Source: Falsiroseomonas frigidaquae
Lineage (GTDB): Bacteria > Pseudomonadota > Alphaproteobacteria > Acetobacterales > Acetobacteraceae
Length of the DNA: 64,000 bases
NCBI RefSeq assembly: GCF_012163145.1
Contig: NZ_JAAVTX010000003.1
Coordinates: 62,001 to 126,000, forward strand
Direction of reading: 5' to 3'
Below are positions 1 through 8,054 of the stretch, in pieces; positions within the stretch are counted from its first letter, which is position 1; the number at the start of each line of letters is the position of its first letter. Below the pieces are notes generated by a model that did not search any database, was not told the origin of the DNA, and saw nothing but the letters and a program-made list of their open reading frames with translations. Position numbers and translations under genes: made by a program.

Positions 1-201
1 GCATCGCCCCGAGTGGGGTACCAGCCAGGCGGATCGCAGCCCGGACCCGACGACTGAGCAAGAGATCCGGGCATCCGTTCCCGAGGCACGGCAAAACTCA
101 ACTTTCCTTACGAACCATGCGACATCTTTGCTGCCGGCATGTGTTCCCAAACCAAAGCACCGCCGTTATATTGAATAATTGTTCTGATGAGGAAACAAGC
201 C
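1..201. other. Noncoding leader; no gene seen, AT-rich part likely promoter of next gene
   Basis: No convincing reading frame is visible. Frame 1 stays open only to a TGA at 55-57, which could be the last 18 codons of an upstream gene, but nothing in it is recognisable. From about 100 to 190 the base composition drops sharply compared with the rest of the window, with an AT-rich run at 166-180, as expected for the promoter of the small gene that starts at 202. No clear -35/-10 pair could be fixed. Confidence 0.35.
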
Positions 202-405
202 ATGCGCCTGGTGCGGTTTGAGCGGCCTTCGGAGTCGCAGCCGGACATCTACATCAACCCGGATTACGTGATCCGCGTCCGGGAATGGGGCAAGCCGGAA
301 GACCCGCAGACGGCGATTTTCCTCGAAGGTGACGAGCCGCGCATCGTCGTGGTGGGCGAAATCGCCGAAGTAACCGCCAAGCTGGTGGGCGAATCCACCA
401 AGTAA
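202..405 (+). CDS. Small conserved-looking hypothetical protein (67 aa), faint FlbD-like pattern
   Basis: This is a 67-residue acidic soluble protein without signal peptide or membrane segment. An ATG at 187 is in frame, but the purine-rich GAGGAAA at 189-195 overlaps it and lies 6 nt before the ATG at 202, so 202 is chosen as the start. The pattern of short beta strands (DIYINPDYVIRV, then TAIFLEG, then RIVVVGEIAEV) loosely resembles the FlbD/SwrD fold of about 60-70 residues, but no flagellar genes are nearby, so this is only a resemblance. It is transcribed toward the leftward ispG gene. I do not recognise a function. Confidence 0.7.
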   Translation: MRLVRFERPSESQPDIYINPDYVIRVREWGKPEDPQTAIFLEGDEPRIVVVGEIAEVTAKLVGESTK

Positions 406-493
406 TTCGCCCGTTTTTCTGCGATCCCCGCCGGGGATCGCTCCACGGGAACTGGCGCGGCTGTGGGCGGCGGCCTGGGCGCGGCCGGCGCCG

Positions 494-1633
494 CTACTCC
501 GCCGCCTGCGCGGTTGCCGCCGCCGCTTCCGCCGCCTTCGCGTCCCGCATGGCCGCGGCGCGCTTTTCCACCAGTTCGACGATGTGCTCCACCATCTCCT
601 CGGTCTTCACGGTATGGCTGGTCTTGCCCATGCCATAGACCATGTGCGTGCCCGCCCCGCCGCCGGTCAGGCCGATATCGGTCATCAGCGCCTCGCCCGG
701 CCCATTCACCACGCAACCGATGATGGACAGGCTGATCGGCTGGTCGATATGCGCCAGCCGGTCCTCCAGCTTCTCCACCGTGCGGATCACGTCGAAGCCC
801 TGCCGGGCGCAGGAAGGGCAGGAGATGACCTTCACGCCGCGGTGGCGGATATGCAGGGATTTCAGCAGGTCCCAGCCCACCGAAACCTCCTCCTCCGGCT
901 CCGCCGACAGCGAGACCCGCAGCGTGTCGCCGATCCCGGCCCAGAGCAGCGAACCCAGCCCGATGGAGGATTTCACCGTGCCCGCCCGGCGCCCGCCGGC
1001 CTCAGTGATGCCGATATGCAGCGGGTGGTCGCAAGCCTCCGCCAGCTGCTGGTAGGCGGCGACCGCCAGGAAGACGTCGGACGCCTTCACGCTGATCTTG
1101 AACTCGTCGAAGCCTTCCTGCAGCAGATGGTCGGCGTGCCACAGCGCGCTTTCGACCAGCGCCTCCGGATTCGGCTCGCCGTATTTCTCCAGCAGGTGCT
1201 TCTCCAGGCTGCCGGCATTCACGCCGATGCGGATCGAGCAGCCATGGTCGCGGGCGGCCTTCACCACCTCCTTCACGCGTTCCTTGCTGCCGATATTGCC
1301 CGGGTTGATCCGCAGGCAGGCGGCGCCGGCCTGGGCGGCTTCGATGGCGCGGCGGTAGTGGAAATGCACATCCGCGACGATCGGGACATTCACCTCCCGC
1401 ACGATCTCGGCCAGCGCGGCGGTCGCTTCCTCCGTCGGCACGGAGACGCGGACGATATCGACGCCCGCTAACTCCGATTTGCGGATCTGCGCGATGGTCG
1501 CGGCCGCGTCCTCGGTCGGCGTATTGGTCATGGTCTGCACGGTGATCGGGCTGTCGCCGCCCACCGGCACGCGGCCAACATGGATCAGCCGCGACTTGCG
1601 GCGAGTGATCTCCTGGTAGGGGCGGTAGGACAT
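494..1633 (-). CDS. ispG: 4-hydroxy-3-methylbut-2-en-1-yl diphosphate synthase
   Basis: IspG (GcpE) reductively opens methylerythritol cyclodiphosphate to HMBPP, the penultimate step of the cytoplasmic MEP isoprenoid pathway, with electrons from a flavodoxin or ferredoxin. The 379-residue product has the N-terminal TIM barrel ([12 protein letters not shown] near 83-94, RINPGNIG near 108-115) and the C-terminal iron-sulfur domain. Cluster ligands C272, C275 (CPSC) and C307 ([10 protein letters not shown], with E314) are all present. The length is normal for the short bacterial form. The last 25 residues are an Ala-rich tail of low complexity. The gene follows the RodZ-like gene on the same strand, a pairing common in alphaproteobacteria, and the two are probably co-transcribed. 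Confidence 0.97.
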   Translation of the reverse strand: MSYRPYQEITRRKSRLIHVGRVPVGGDSPITVQTMTNTPTEDAAATIAQIRKSELAGVDIVRVSVPTEEATAALAEIVREVNVPIVADVHFHYRRAIEAAQAGAACLRINPGNIGSKERVKEVVKAARDHGCSIRIGVNAGSLEKHLLEKYGEPNPEALVESALWHADHLLQEGFDEFKISVKASDVFLAVAAYQQLAEACDHPLHIGITEAGGRRAGTVKSSIGLGSLLWAGIGDTLRVSLSAEPEEEVSVGWDLLKSLHIRHRGVKVISCPSCARQGFDVIRTVEKLEDRLAHIDQPISLSIIGCVVNGPGEALMTDIGLTGGGAGTHMVYGMGKTSHTVKTEEMVEHIVELVEKRAAAMRDAKAAEAAAATAQAAE

Positions 1634-1722
1634 GGGGTTTCCCTGATCTCTGCCGAGAGCCGCGACATCTCGCCCTTCAGCATAGGGTGTCGGGGCGGAG
1701 TCTCACAGGGGGAGGGCTGCCG

Positions 1723-2814
1723 TCAGCGCCCCGGGCTGGCCGCGGCGGTGGGACCCTGCGGCCGCTGGCGCAGCCGGTCGGGCGCCAGCGGAATGTTGCG
1801 GCGGACGCCGACCTGGCCTTCCAGCACCTCCGACAGCACGCCATCCACCACGATTTCCAGCCCCTGCGCGCGGCCGACATCCAGCAGAAGATTGTCCCGC
1901 GCGGGCACCGCCCAGAATTCGCCGGGCCGAAGCACGCGGTTCACCAGCACCTGGCCCGAGCGCTGGTCGCGCACCTGCACCCAGGCGCCGTCGGGGCCAT
2001 CCGTATTGGCACGCAGCGCGACGCGGGTGCCGTCCGGCAGGCCGGGGATCACGATCGGCGGCGGTGCGGCCGGCACCGGCGGCGCGGCGACGACCGGCGC
2101 CGGCGGCACCACGGGCGGCGGCGCGGTGGGTACCGGGTTGCTCGGCACGGTGGCGGCCTGGGCCGAGGTATTGGCGCTCGACCCACCCTGGCCTTGCCCA
2201 CCCTGGCCTTGCCCACCTTGGCCCTGGGCAGCCAGCCCGCCAGGTGGCGGCAGCGCGCCCATGGGCAGCGCGCCGACCGCCGCCGTGGAAGGACGCGTGG
2301 CGTCGCCGCCGGGAAGCTGGCTGCGGCCCTGCTCGGCCGCGGCCTCCAGCCGTTGCGGCACCGGCGGCACCACATCCACAGTACGGTTGCCGCTGCCGGA
2401 AATATTGTACCAGGCGACATAGGCGCCGATCGCCAGCACCGCGCCCACCACCACCACGGCCCCGGCCGGCACGCCGCGTTCCGGCACCGGTTCCGGGAAT
2501 ACCAGATTGGTCTTGCGGTTCACCGCCGCGCCGGACAGGTCGCGGAAGCGCCGCACCATCTCATCCGCATCCAGGCCGAGCGCCACCGCATAGGCGCGCA
2601 CGAAGCCCACCGCGTAGGCGGGGCCGGGCAGGTCGCGGACGCGGCCTTCCTCCAGCGCTTCCAGATAGGGGCGGCGGATGCGAAGCCGCTGCGCCATTTC
2701 CTCCACCGAAAGGCCGAGGGACAGGCGCGAGTCGCGCAGTTCCTCGCCCACGCGGGCCGTTTCGGCGCCGCCGGTCTCGATGTGTCGCTGGGTGCGTTTC
2801 AGGTCATAAGCCAC
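1723..2814 (-). CDS. RodZ-like helix-turn-helix membrane protein with DUF4115 domain
   Basis: The 363-residue protein has an N-terminal cytoplasmic HTH domain of the RodZ/HTH_25 type (residues about 21-90, with GLSVEEMAQRLRIRRPYLEALE), one membrane span at about 118-137, a long Pro/Ala/Gly linker, and a C-terminal DUF4115-type beta domain (WVQVRDQRSGQVLVNRVL, then GEFWAVP). RodZ links MreB to the cell-wall elongation machinery, and this protein has the same architecture. It lies 89 bp upstream of ispG on the same strand. The linker contains three copies of a QGGQG-type pentapeptide encoded by a 15 bp tandem repeat at 2182-2226, which makes linker length potentially variable. A role in cell shape is inferred from architecture only. 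Confidence 0.8.
   Translation of the reverse strand: MAYDLKRTQRHIETGGAETARVGEELRDSRLSLGLSVEEMAQRLRIRRPYLEALEEGRVRDLPGPAYAVGFVRAYAVALGLDADEMVRRFRDLSGAAVNRKTNLVFPEPVPERGVPAGAVVVVGAVLAIGAYVAWYNISGSGNRTVDVVPPVPQRLEAAAEQGRSQLPGGDATRPSTAAVGALPMGALPPPGGLAAQGQGGQGQGGQGQGGSSANTSAQAATVPSNPVPTAPPPVVPPAPVVAAPPVPAAPPPIVIPGLPDGTRVALRANTDGPDGAWVQVRDQRSGQVLVNRVLRPGEFWAVPARDNLLLDVGRAQGLEIVVDGVLSEVLEGQVGVRRNIPLAPDRLRQRPQGPTAAASPGR
2182..2226 (-). repeat. 15 bp tandem repeat x3 inside the RodZ-like gene
   Basis: The unit CCCACCCTGGCCTTG (plus strand) occurs at 2182-2196 and 2197-2211, and a copy with two changes occurs at 2212-2226. On the coding strand the repeats encode a Gly/Gln pentapeptide in the periplasmic linker. 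The unit is a multiple of three, so copy-number change would keep the frame. Confidence 0.85.
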
Positions 2815-2895
2815 GGTTGTGACACCTACCGCGCGGCCCCTTGGCCCGCAAACCGATTCCGGCCGGCGCCGCGCCGAATCTGCCGAAGCGCCGTG

Positions 2896-3951
2896 CTACC
2901 TGCGTCGCGCCGCCAGCGCCATGGCGGCCTGCGTGACGAGTTCCTGAACGATCTCGGCCACCGGTTGTTCCCGCGTCACCAGGCCCACGCTCTGCCCGGC
3001 CATCAGCGAGCCATTTTCCACATCGCCATCGATCACCGCGCGGCGCAGCGCGCCGGCCCAGAAATGCTCGATCTCGAGCTGCGCCGCGCCCTTCTCCACC
3101 TCGCCGGCCAGGAAGCGGCGGATGGTTTCCGCCTGGTGCTCCAGGAAGCGCTTGGTGCCCCCATTCTGCAGCGCGCGCACCGGGATCACCGGAAAGCGTT
3201 CATCGAGCTGGATGGTGGGCAGCGCATCGCGCGCGGCACCGCGGATGAACGCCTTCTTGAAGTTCGCATGCGCGATCGATTCGGTGGCGCAGACGAAGCG
3301 CGTGCCCAGCTGCGCGCCGGCCGCGCCCATCTCGAGGTAGGACAGGATCGCCTCGCCCCGGCCGATGCCGCCGGCGACGAACACCGGCACGTCGCGGATA
3401 TGCGGCAGGATCTCCTGCGCCAGCACGGTCAGCGAGACCGGGCCGATATGCCCACCGGCCTCGCTGCCCTCGATCACCAGCGCATCGGCGCCGGAGCGCA
3501 CCAGCTTCTTGGCCAACGCCAGCGCCGGGGCGAAGCACACCACCTTGGCGCCGCCATCCTTCGCCGCCTTGATGGCCGAACCGGGCGGGATGCCGCCAGC
3601 GAAGACGATGTGCCCGACCTTGTGCTCGATGCAGGTCTGCACGAGCTGTTCCAGCCGCGGGTGCATCGTGATCAGGTTCACGCCGAACGGCTTGTCCGTC
3701 AGCGCCTGGGTGGCCACGATCTCCTCCGCCAGCCGCGGCGGCTCCATCGCGCCGCAGGCGATCACGCCGAAGGCGCCGGCATTGGACAGGGCCGCCACCA
3801 GGTTGCGCTCGCTGACCCAGGACATCGCCCCGCCCATGATGGCGTAGCGGCTGCCGAAAAAGGCGGCGCCGCGCGCCATCAGCGCATCCACGGCGGCCAG
3901 GCACTCGGCCGGCGGGGCCTCGGCAACCGGGGTCTGGGTCAGCGCATCCAT
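2896..3951 (-). CDS. Nitronate monooxygenase / FabK-like NAD(P)H-dependent flavin oxidoreductase
   Basis: This is a 351-residue FMN-dependent TIM-barrel protein of the 2-nitropropane dioxygenase (NMO) family. The N-terminus has RYAIMGGAMSWVSERNLVAALSNAG-type sequence, followed by FGVNL, DALVIEGSEAGGH (the family's E-x-GGH FMN phosphate/active-site segment), a VAGGIGRGEAI phosphate-binding loop and GAQLGTRF. Family members oxidise nitronates or reduce enoyl-ACP (FabK), and sequence alone does not separate the two here. The ATG at 3951 is preferred because it lies 4 nt after the lysC stop, while an in-frame extension to 3999 would overlap lysC. It is probably co-transcribed with lysC. Confidence 0.85.
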   Translation of the reverse strand: MDALTQTPVAEAPPAECLAAVDALMARGAAFFGSRYAIMGGAMSWVSERNLVAALSNAGAFGVIACGAMEPPRLAEEIVATQALTDKPFGVNLITMHPRLEQLVQTCIEHKVGHIVFAGGIPPGSAIKAAKDGGAKVVCFAPALALAKKLVRSGADALVIEGSEAGGHIGPVSLTVLAQEILPHIRDVPVFVAGGIGRGEAILSYLEMGAAGAQLGTRFVCATESIAHANFKKAFIRGAARDALPTIQLDERFPVIPVRALQNGGTKRFLEHQAETIRRFLAGEVEKGAAQLEIEHFWAGALRRAVIDGDVENGSLMAGQSVGLVTREQPVAEIVQELVTQAAMALAARRR

Positions 3952-3955
3952 CCTC

Positions 3956-5197
3956 TCAGCCCTCGCCGCGGCGCGCGGGTTCCGGGCCGTCCAGCCCATA
4001 GGCGGTGTGCAGCGCGCGGACGGCCAGTTCGGTGTAGTCGGCGGCCACCAGCACGCTCACCTTGATCTCGCTGGTCGAGATCACCTGGATGTTGATGCCC
4101 TTCTCCGACAGCGTCTTGAACATGGTGGATGCGACGCCCGCATGGGTCCGCATGCCGATGCCGACGACGGAGATCTTCGCCACGTCCGGATCGGCGATCA
4201 GCGCCTCGAAGCCGATCTGCGCCTGCTGCTTTTCCAGCAGGTCGCGGGCGCGCGGCAGGTCGGACCGGCCGAGGGTGAAGGTCATGTCCGTGCTGCCATC
4301 GTCGCCGATGTTCTGCACGATCATGTCCACATTCACATTGGCGGCCGAGAGCGGGCCGAAGACGGAGGCGGCGATGCCGGGCCGGTCCGGCACGCGGCGG
4401 AGCGTCACCTTGGCTTCGTCCCGCGAATAGGCGATGCCGGACACGATGGGCTGTTCCACGATCTCATCCTCATCCACGACAAGCGAGCCTGGCTTGTCCT
4501 CGAAGCTCGACAGCACCTGCACCCGCACCCGCTGCTTCATGGCGAGTTCCACGGAACGGGTCTGCAACACCTTGGCCCCCACCGAGGCCAGTTCCAGCAT
4601 TTCCTCGTAGGAAATCCTGTCCAGCTTGCGGGCGCGCGGCACGATGCGGGGGTCGGTGGTATAGACGCCATCCACGTCGGTGTAGATGTCGCAACGATCC
4701 GCCTTCACCGCCGCGGCGATCGCCACCGCCGAAAGGTCGGACCCGCCACGGCCCAGCGTGGTGATGCGGTTGTCAGGGCCGATGCCCTGGAAACCAGCGA
4801 CAACCGGCACCTGGCCCATCTGCATCCGCTCGATCAGCAGCGCACCCTCGATGCTGTCCACGCGCGCCTTGCCGTGCGCGTTGTCGGTGCGGATCGGCAC
4901 CTGCCAGCCCTGCCAGGACCGCGCATCCACGCCCACCGTCTGCAGCGCGATGGCCAGCAGCCCGATGGTCACCTGCTCACCGGTCGCCACCACCGTGTCG
5001 TATTCCCGCGCATCATGCAGCGGCGACAGTTCCTGGCACCATTTCACCAGTTGGTTGGTCACGCCGGACATGGCGGAGACCACCACGGCGACCTCGTTGC
5101 CAGCCTCCACCTCGCGCTTCACGCGGCTTGCCACGTTGCGGATACGGTCGAGGTCGGCGACGGAGGTGCCGCCGAACTTCATCACGATGCGGGCCAT
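3956..5197 (-). CDS. lysC: Aspartate kinase
   Basis: Aspartokinase phosphorylates L-aspartate and commits it to lysine, threonine, methionine and diaminopimelate synthesis. The 413-residue protein begins with KFGGTSV at residues 7-13, continues with the kinase segments GRGGSDLSAVAIAAA and DIYTDVDGVYTTDPR, and ends with two ACT domains (RRVPDRPGIAASVFG and GIGMRTHAGVASTMF), as in the lysine/threonine feedback-regulated monofunctional class. The frame is open far upstream, but the ATG at 5197 matches the normal N-terminus. The gene is divergent from ubiG across a 144 bp gap that should hold both promoters, and it heads the leftward run to ispG. Confidence 0.97.
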   Translation of the reverse strand: MARIVMKFGGTSVADLDRIRNVASRVKREVEAGNEVAVVVSAMSGVTNQLVKWCQELSPLHDAREYDTVVATGEQVTIGLLAIALQTVGVDARSWQGWQVPIRTDNAHGKARVDSIEGALLIERMQMGQVPVVAGFQGIGPDNRITTLGRGGSDLSAVAIAAAVKADRCDIYTDVDGVYTTDPRIVPRARKLDRISYEEMLELASVGAKVLQTRSVELAMKQRVRVQVLSSFEDKPGSLVVDEDEIVEQPIVSGIAYSRDEAKVTLRRVPDRPGIAASVFGPLSAANVNVDMIVQNIGDDGSTDMTFTLGRSDLPRARDLLEKQQAQIGFEALIADPDVAKISVVGIGMRTHAGVASTMFKTLSEKGINIQVISTSEIKVSVLVAADYTELAVRALHTAYGLDGPEPARRGEG

Positions 5198-5341
5198 GCT
5201 CGGGTCCGGGGGGTGGGTCCAGGGGGTCGGGCGAGGCAACCCCTGTTGCGCCTCGCCGGGACGCGGACAGATAACGGGGGGACGGCCGGCGGGCAACCAT
5301 GTCCCAGCCAAACGCGGGGCCCAGACGGAGGGAATGCAGCC

Positions 5342-6040
5342 ATGAGTGGCACGACGCTGGAGGCCGAGCGGGCCAAGTTCGACGCGCTGGCTGGCCAATG
5401 GTGGGACCCGGACGGCCCGATGAAGCCGCTGCACCGGATGAACCCGCTGCGGACGGGCTGGATCGCGGACCGCCTCGGCGGGCGCGATCTTACCGGCAAG
5501 ACCATCCTGGATGTCGGCTGCGGCGCCGGCCTGGCGTCGGAGGCCTTCGCCCGCATGGGCGCCACCGTCACTGGCCTGGACGCCGCGGGCGCCGCCCTGG
5601 CCGCCGCCCGCGCCCATGCGGCAGCCGGCGGCCTGGCGATTGACTACCTCCAGGGCGGGCCCGAGGATCTGCTGGCCGAGGGCGCCCGCTTCGACGCGGT
5701 GGTGGCGCTGGAGGTGATCGAGCATGTGGAGGACCGCGCCCAGTTCCTCGGCGCGCTGGCGGCATTGGCGAAACCCGGCGCGCCGATCTTCCTCTCCACC
5801 CTGAACCGCACCGCGCGGTCCTTCCTGTTCGCCAAGCTCGGCGCCGAATACCTGCTGCGGCTGCTGCCGATCGGCACGCATGACTGGCGCATGTTCGTGA
5901 CGCCCGGCGAACTCGGCGCGGCGCTGCGCCCCACCGGCTACCGGATCACGGAACTCGCCGGCATGAGCATGTCGCCCGCCGGGCAGTGGCGGGCAACGCG
6001 GGATCTGGCGGTGAACTACCTGGCGATGGCGCGGCGCTGA
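5342..6040 (+). CDS. ubiG: Ubiquinone biosynthesis O-methyltransferase
   Basis: UbiG carries out the two SAM-dependent O-methylations of the ubiquinone ring on membrane-associated intermediates. The 232-residue protein shows the family start (KFDALAGQWWDPDGPMKPLHRMNPLR), SAM motif I ILDVGCGAG at about 55-63, the acidic post-I residue in VTGLDAA, and the motif EVIEHVED. Other family marks include LNRTARSFLFAKLGAEYLLRLLP and GTHDWRMF. Length and start are normal. The frame upstream of the ATG is open but is the antisense shadow of lysC. The neighbourhood with lysC, DUF1178 and grxC is widely conserved in alphaproteobacteria. Confidence 0.96.
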   Translation: MSGTTLEAERAKFDALAGQWWDPDGPMKPLHRMNPLRTGWIADRLGGRDLTGKTILDVGCGAGLASEAFARMGATVTGLDAAGAALAAARAHAAAGGLAIDYLQGGPEDLLAEGARFDAVVALEVIEHVEDRAQFLGALAALAKPGAPIFLSTLNRTARSFLFAKLGAEYLLRLLPIGTHDWRMFVTPGELGAALRPTGYRITELAGMSMSPAGQWRATRDLAVNYLAMARR

Positions 6041-6413
6041 AGCCCGGCCCGGGACCGTCCATCGGGCGCCCCTGGGCAAAACCTGCCGGTCAAGGGGCAG
6101 GTTATCCCCAAAGCCGGGGATTTCCCTGGGGATAAACCGTGGCATGTCCTGTGGAACCCCTGGCGCCAGCTTGCCGCGCTGCGATGTTCCTTTTGTGTTC
6201 GCGCAACGGTGTAAAATATCATCCGGCCCGCGAAGTGTATCCGCAGCGCCACAGAAGAAGTTTTCCACATTTCCGGGGGTAAAGCTGTGGAGAAAGCGGC
6301 GGGAAACTCCCGGGAAGATATCCGCCGAAAGTCGATTGACACCAAGAAGATGCAGGCTGGTCAAAGCGGATGGAAGACCATCCTGGCAGACTCAACGATG
6401 ATATTTCGAAGTC
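6041..6413. other. Noncoding gap with four DnaA-box-like nonamers
   Basis: This 373 bp gap lies between the convergent ubiG and sulfotransferase genes, so no promoter is needed here, and it is the longest gene-free stretch in the window. It carries four nonamers that each differ by one base from TTATCCACA: TTATCCCCA at 6102-6110, its inverse at 6127-6135, TTTTCCACA at 6261-6269 (a full match to the relaxed TTWTNCACA), and TTCTCCACA in inverse orientation at 6286-6294. Unusually AT-rich patches occur at about 6186-6225 and 6386-6416. A replication origin or other DnaA-binding locus is possible but unproven; ordinary noncoding sequence is the alternative. Confidence 0.4.
6080..6103. terminator. 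Hairpin after ubiG
   Basis: AACCTGCC at 6080-6087 pairs perfectly with GGCAGGTT at 6096-6103 around an 8 nt loop, 40 bp after the ubiG stop. No T-run follows, so classic intrinsic termination is uncertain. Confidence 0.4.
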
Positions 6414-7100
6414 TTAACGGCGACCTAGCCAGGGCGCGAATTCCCCGGCGAGCCATTCCGCCTGCGCCGGAGTCAGCTCCGCCGCGTGCCGGGCGGGTAC
6501 CGCCTTGTTGCGGTAGGTGAAGGCGAATCGCTGCACCCACAGCCGCACCAGCCAGTTCGGGCAGGCTATCCCCAGATCGGCCTTGATCGCCTCCACCGCC
6601 TCCGCCATGCGGAAGGCGCAGATGGCATAGTCCAGCGCCAGGGTGCGCGGCAGCGCCGCCCAGATCGCCTGTTCGCGCAGGTAGCGGTGCACCCCGGCCA
6701 CCGCATCCGCCAGCGTCACGAACTCCGCAAAGGCCTGCTCGCCGCGGCTGCGCGCCAGGCGGCCGGCATCCAGCAGGGACAGGCAGATGTCGCGCGGGTC
6801 GCGGTGGTTCACATGGGCGGAGACCAGCCCGCGCGCCGCCAGCGCGCGGTATTCCGCCACCCATTCCGGGCCGGGGCAGGCATGGGTCTTGACGATGCGG
6901 ATGCGCCCTTCCGCCGCCGCTGCCAGGGCGCGCAGCGCCGCCGGGTCCAGCGCCTGGGCAAAGTTCACCTTGTGGCCGCCGGGCAGCAGGTGGCGCGGCA
7001 GCAGGGGCTGGCGGTGGCCGCCGAGGCGGGCCACGGCCTTGGCCAGTTCAAAGGCGAGCGTGCTGCCGGATTTCGGGATGCCGTAGCTGAAGACGAGCAT
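6414..7100 (-). CDS. PAPS-dependent sulfotransferase family protein
   Basis: This 228-residue soluble protein has the sulfotransferase fold: the 5'-phosphosulfate loop PKSGSTL at residues 9-15, where PAPS binds, and the 3'-phosphate segment NHRDPRDICLSL near residue 98. Such enzymes move sulfate from PAPS to hydroxyl or amino groups of lipids, glycans or small molecules; the acceptor cannot be told here. It starts 27 nt after the DUF1178 stop and is the last gene of a five-gene leftward run (rhodanese, comF, grxC, DUF1178, sulfotransferase). No PAPS-synthesis gene is in the window. Its place next to the conserved ubiG/DUF1178 block looks like a lineage-specific addition. Confidence 0.8.
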   Translation of the reverse strand: MLVFSYGIPKSGSTLAFELAKAVARLGGHRQPLLPRHLLPGGHKVNFAQALDPAALRALAAAAEGRIRIVKTHACPGPEWVAEYRALAARGLVSAHVNHRDPRDICLSLLDAGRLARSRGEQAFAEFVTLADAVAGVHRYLREQAIWAALPRTLALDYAICAFRMAEAVEAIKADLGIACPNWLVRLWVQRFAFTYRNKAVPARHAAELTPAQAEWLAGEFAPWLGRR

Positions 7101-7127
7101 CGCGCGCCCCCCGTACAGATGCCCGCC

Positions 7128-7649
7128 TCAGCCGTCGGCGCGCGGGACCCAGGGCAGGCGGGCGATGTCGATACCGTCCTCGGCCAGCGCCTCGGCCTCG
7201 GCTTCCGTGGCCTCGCCATAGATGCCGCGGACCTCGACCTCGCCATTGTGGATCTTGCGGGCCTCCTCGGCGAAGCCGTCGCCGACATAGTCGCAGGATT
7301 TCTCCACCTCGGCCCGCATGCGCTGCAGCATCGCCAGGAGCTGGGCCGGGATCGGCCCGGCCGCGACGCGCTGGGACATGCCCCCGCCATCGGGCGGCGA
7401 GCTGACCGGGGGTGTGGGGGCCGGCGCCTCGGCCGGCTTCTCCGCCGCCTCCTCCACCACCGGCGCCGGGGCGGCCTTCTTGCGGGATTTCCGTACAGCG
7501 GGCGCCATCAGCGCGCGGCTGACCTGGGTGCTGCCGCAATGCGGGCATTCCACCAAGCCGGCGGCTTCCAGCTTCTCGAAGCCGGCACTGTCCTGGAACC
7601 AGCCGTCAAATTCATGCGCTGCGCTGCAGCGAAGCTGATAATGGATCAT
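7128..7649 (-). CDS. DUF1178 family protein
   Basis: The 173-residue protein begins MIHYQLRC, the hallmark of the DUF1178 family, and carries C8 plus a CPHC pair near residues 36-39 that probably bind zinc as a small ribbon. A variable Ala/Pro-rich linker separates this from a conserved C-terminal half (NGEVEVRGIYGEAT near the end). An in-frame extension up to 7757 is rejected because the family starts at the ATG at 7649. Function is unknown. The gene sits between grxC and the sulfotransferase gene on the same strand, and the grxC association is conserved across alphaproteobacteria. Confidence 0.88.
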   Translation of the reverse strand: MIHYQLRCSAAHEFDGWFQDSAGFEKLEAAGLVECPHCGSTQVSRALMAPAVRKSRKKAAPAPVVEEAAEKPAEAPAPTPPVSSPPDGGGMSQRVAAGPIPAQLLAMLQRMRAEVEKSCDYVGDGFAEEARKIHNGEVEVRGIYGEATEAEAEALAEDGIDIARLPWVPRADG

Positions 7650-7677
7650 GCCATCCCGCCCCCGGACAACCGGCCCC

Positions 7678-7707
7678 TGCTCAACCAGCCCGTGCTCAAC
7701 CAGCCCG
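7678..7707. repeat. 15 bp perfect tandem duplication
   Basis: TGCTCAACCAGCCCG occurs back to back at 7678-7692 and 7693-7707 in the short gap between DUF1178 and grxC. Confidence 0.85.
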
Positions 7708-7728
7708 TAACGGCGCCCGCAGCTTGCC

Positions 7729-7986
7729 TCATCCGGCCAGGAGCGGGTCGAGCCCACCCTTGCGGTCCAGCGCCATCAGCTCGTCGCAGCCGCCAATATG
7801 CCGGTCATCGATGAAGATCTGCGGCATGGTGGTGCGGCCGCCGGAGCGCGCCTGCGCCTCCCGCCGTGCCTCGGAGCCATGCGGCGCGGGCTTCTCCTCA
7901 AAGGCTGCGCCCTTGCGCGTGAACAGCGCCACGGCGCGGGCGCAGTAGGGGCAGAAATCCTGGGTGTAGATCTCGATCTTGGCCAT
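7729..7986 (-). CDS. grxC: Glutaredoxin 3
   Basis: This is an 85-residue dithiol glutaredoxin that reduces disulfides and mixed glutathione disulfides with electrons from glutathione. The active site C12-P-Y-C15, the cis-proline segment TMPQIFID and the glutathione-binding GGCDEL are all present, and the length is typical. It lies downstream of comF in the leftward run, as in many alphaproteobacteria, so it is probably expressed with its neighbours as well as possibly from its own promoter. Confidence 0.95.
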   Translation of the reverse strand: MAKIEIYTQDFCPYCARAVALFTRKGAAFEEKPAPHGSEARREAQARSGGRTTMPQIFIDDRHIGGCDELMALDRKGGLDPLLAG

Positions 7987-8015
7987 TCACCTGAAATCGG
8001 GCCGCGCGCGGCTCC

Positions 8016-8054
8016 GGTCAAGCCTCCCCTGGGGTCAAGCCCCCCTTGGGGTCA
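8016..8054. repeat. 17 bp direct repeat, about 2.3 copies, running into the comF stop
   Basis: GGTCAAGCCTCCCCTGG at 8016-8032 is followed directly by a near-identical copy at 8033-8049 and a partial third copy that includes the comF stop codon at 8052-8054. It resembles the other short tandem duplications at gene ends in this window. Confidence 0.8.

Noticed and set aside
187-201. Upstream ATG for the first small gene
   Set aside because: It overlaps the ribosome-binding purine run that serves the ATG at 202.
3952-3999. N-terminal extension of the nitronate monooxygenase gene
   Set aside because: It would overlap the end of lysC and adds a non-family sequence; the ATG at 3951 fits.
1687-4065. 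792-codon open frame on the plus strand
   Set aside because: It is antisense to the RodZ-like and nitronate monooxygenase genes, has Arg/His/Ala-rich composition typical of antisense frames in high-GC DNA, and contains no domain.
6336-6341. TTGACA resembling a -35 box
   Set aside because: No matching -10 element follows at 16-18 bp and no rightward gene starts downstream; both flanking genes end here.
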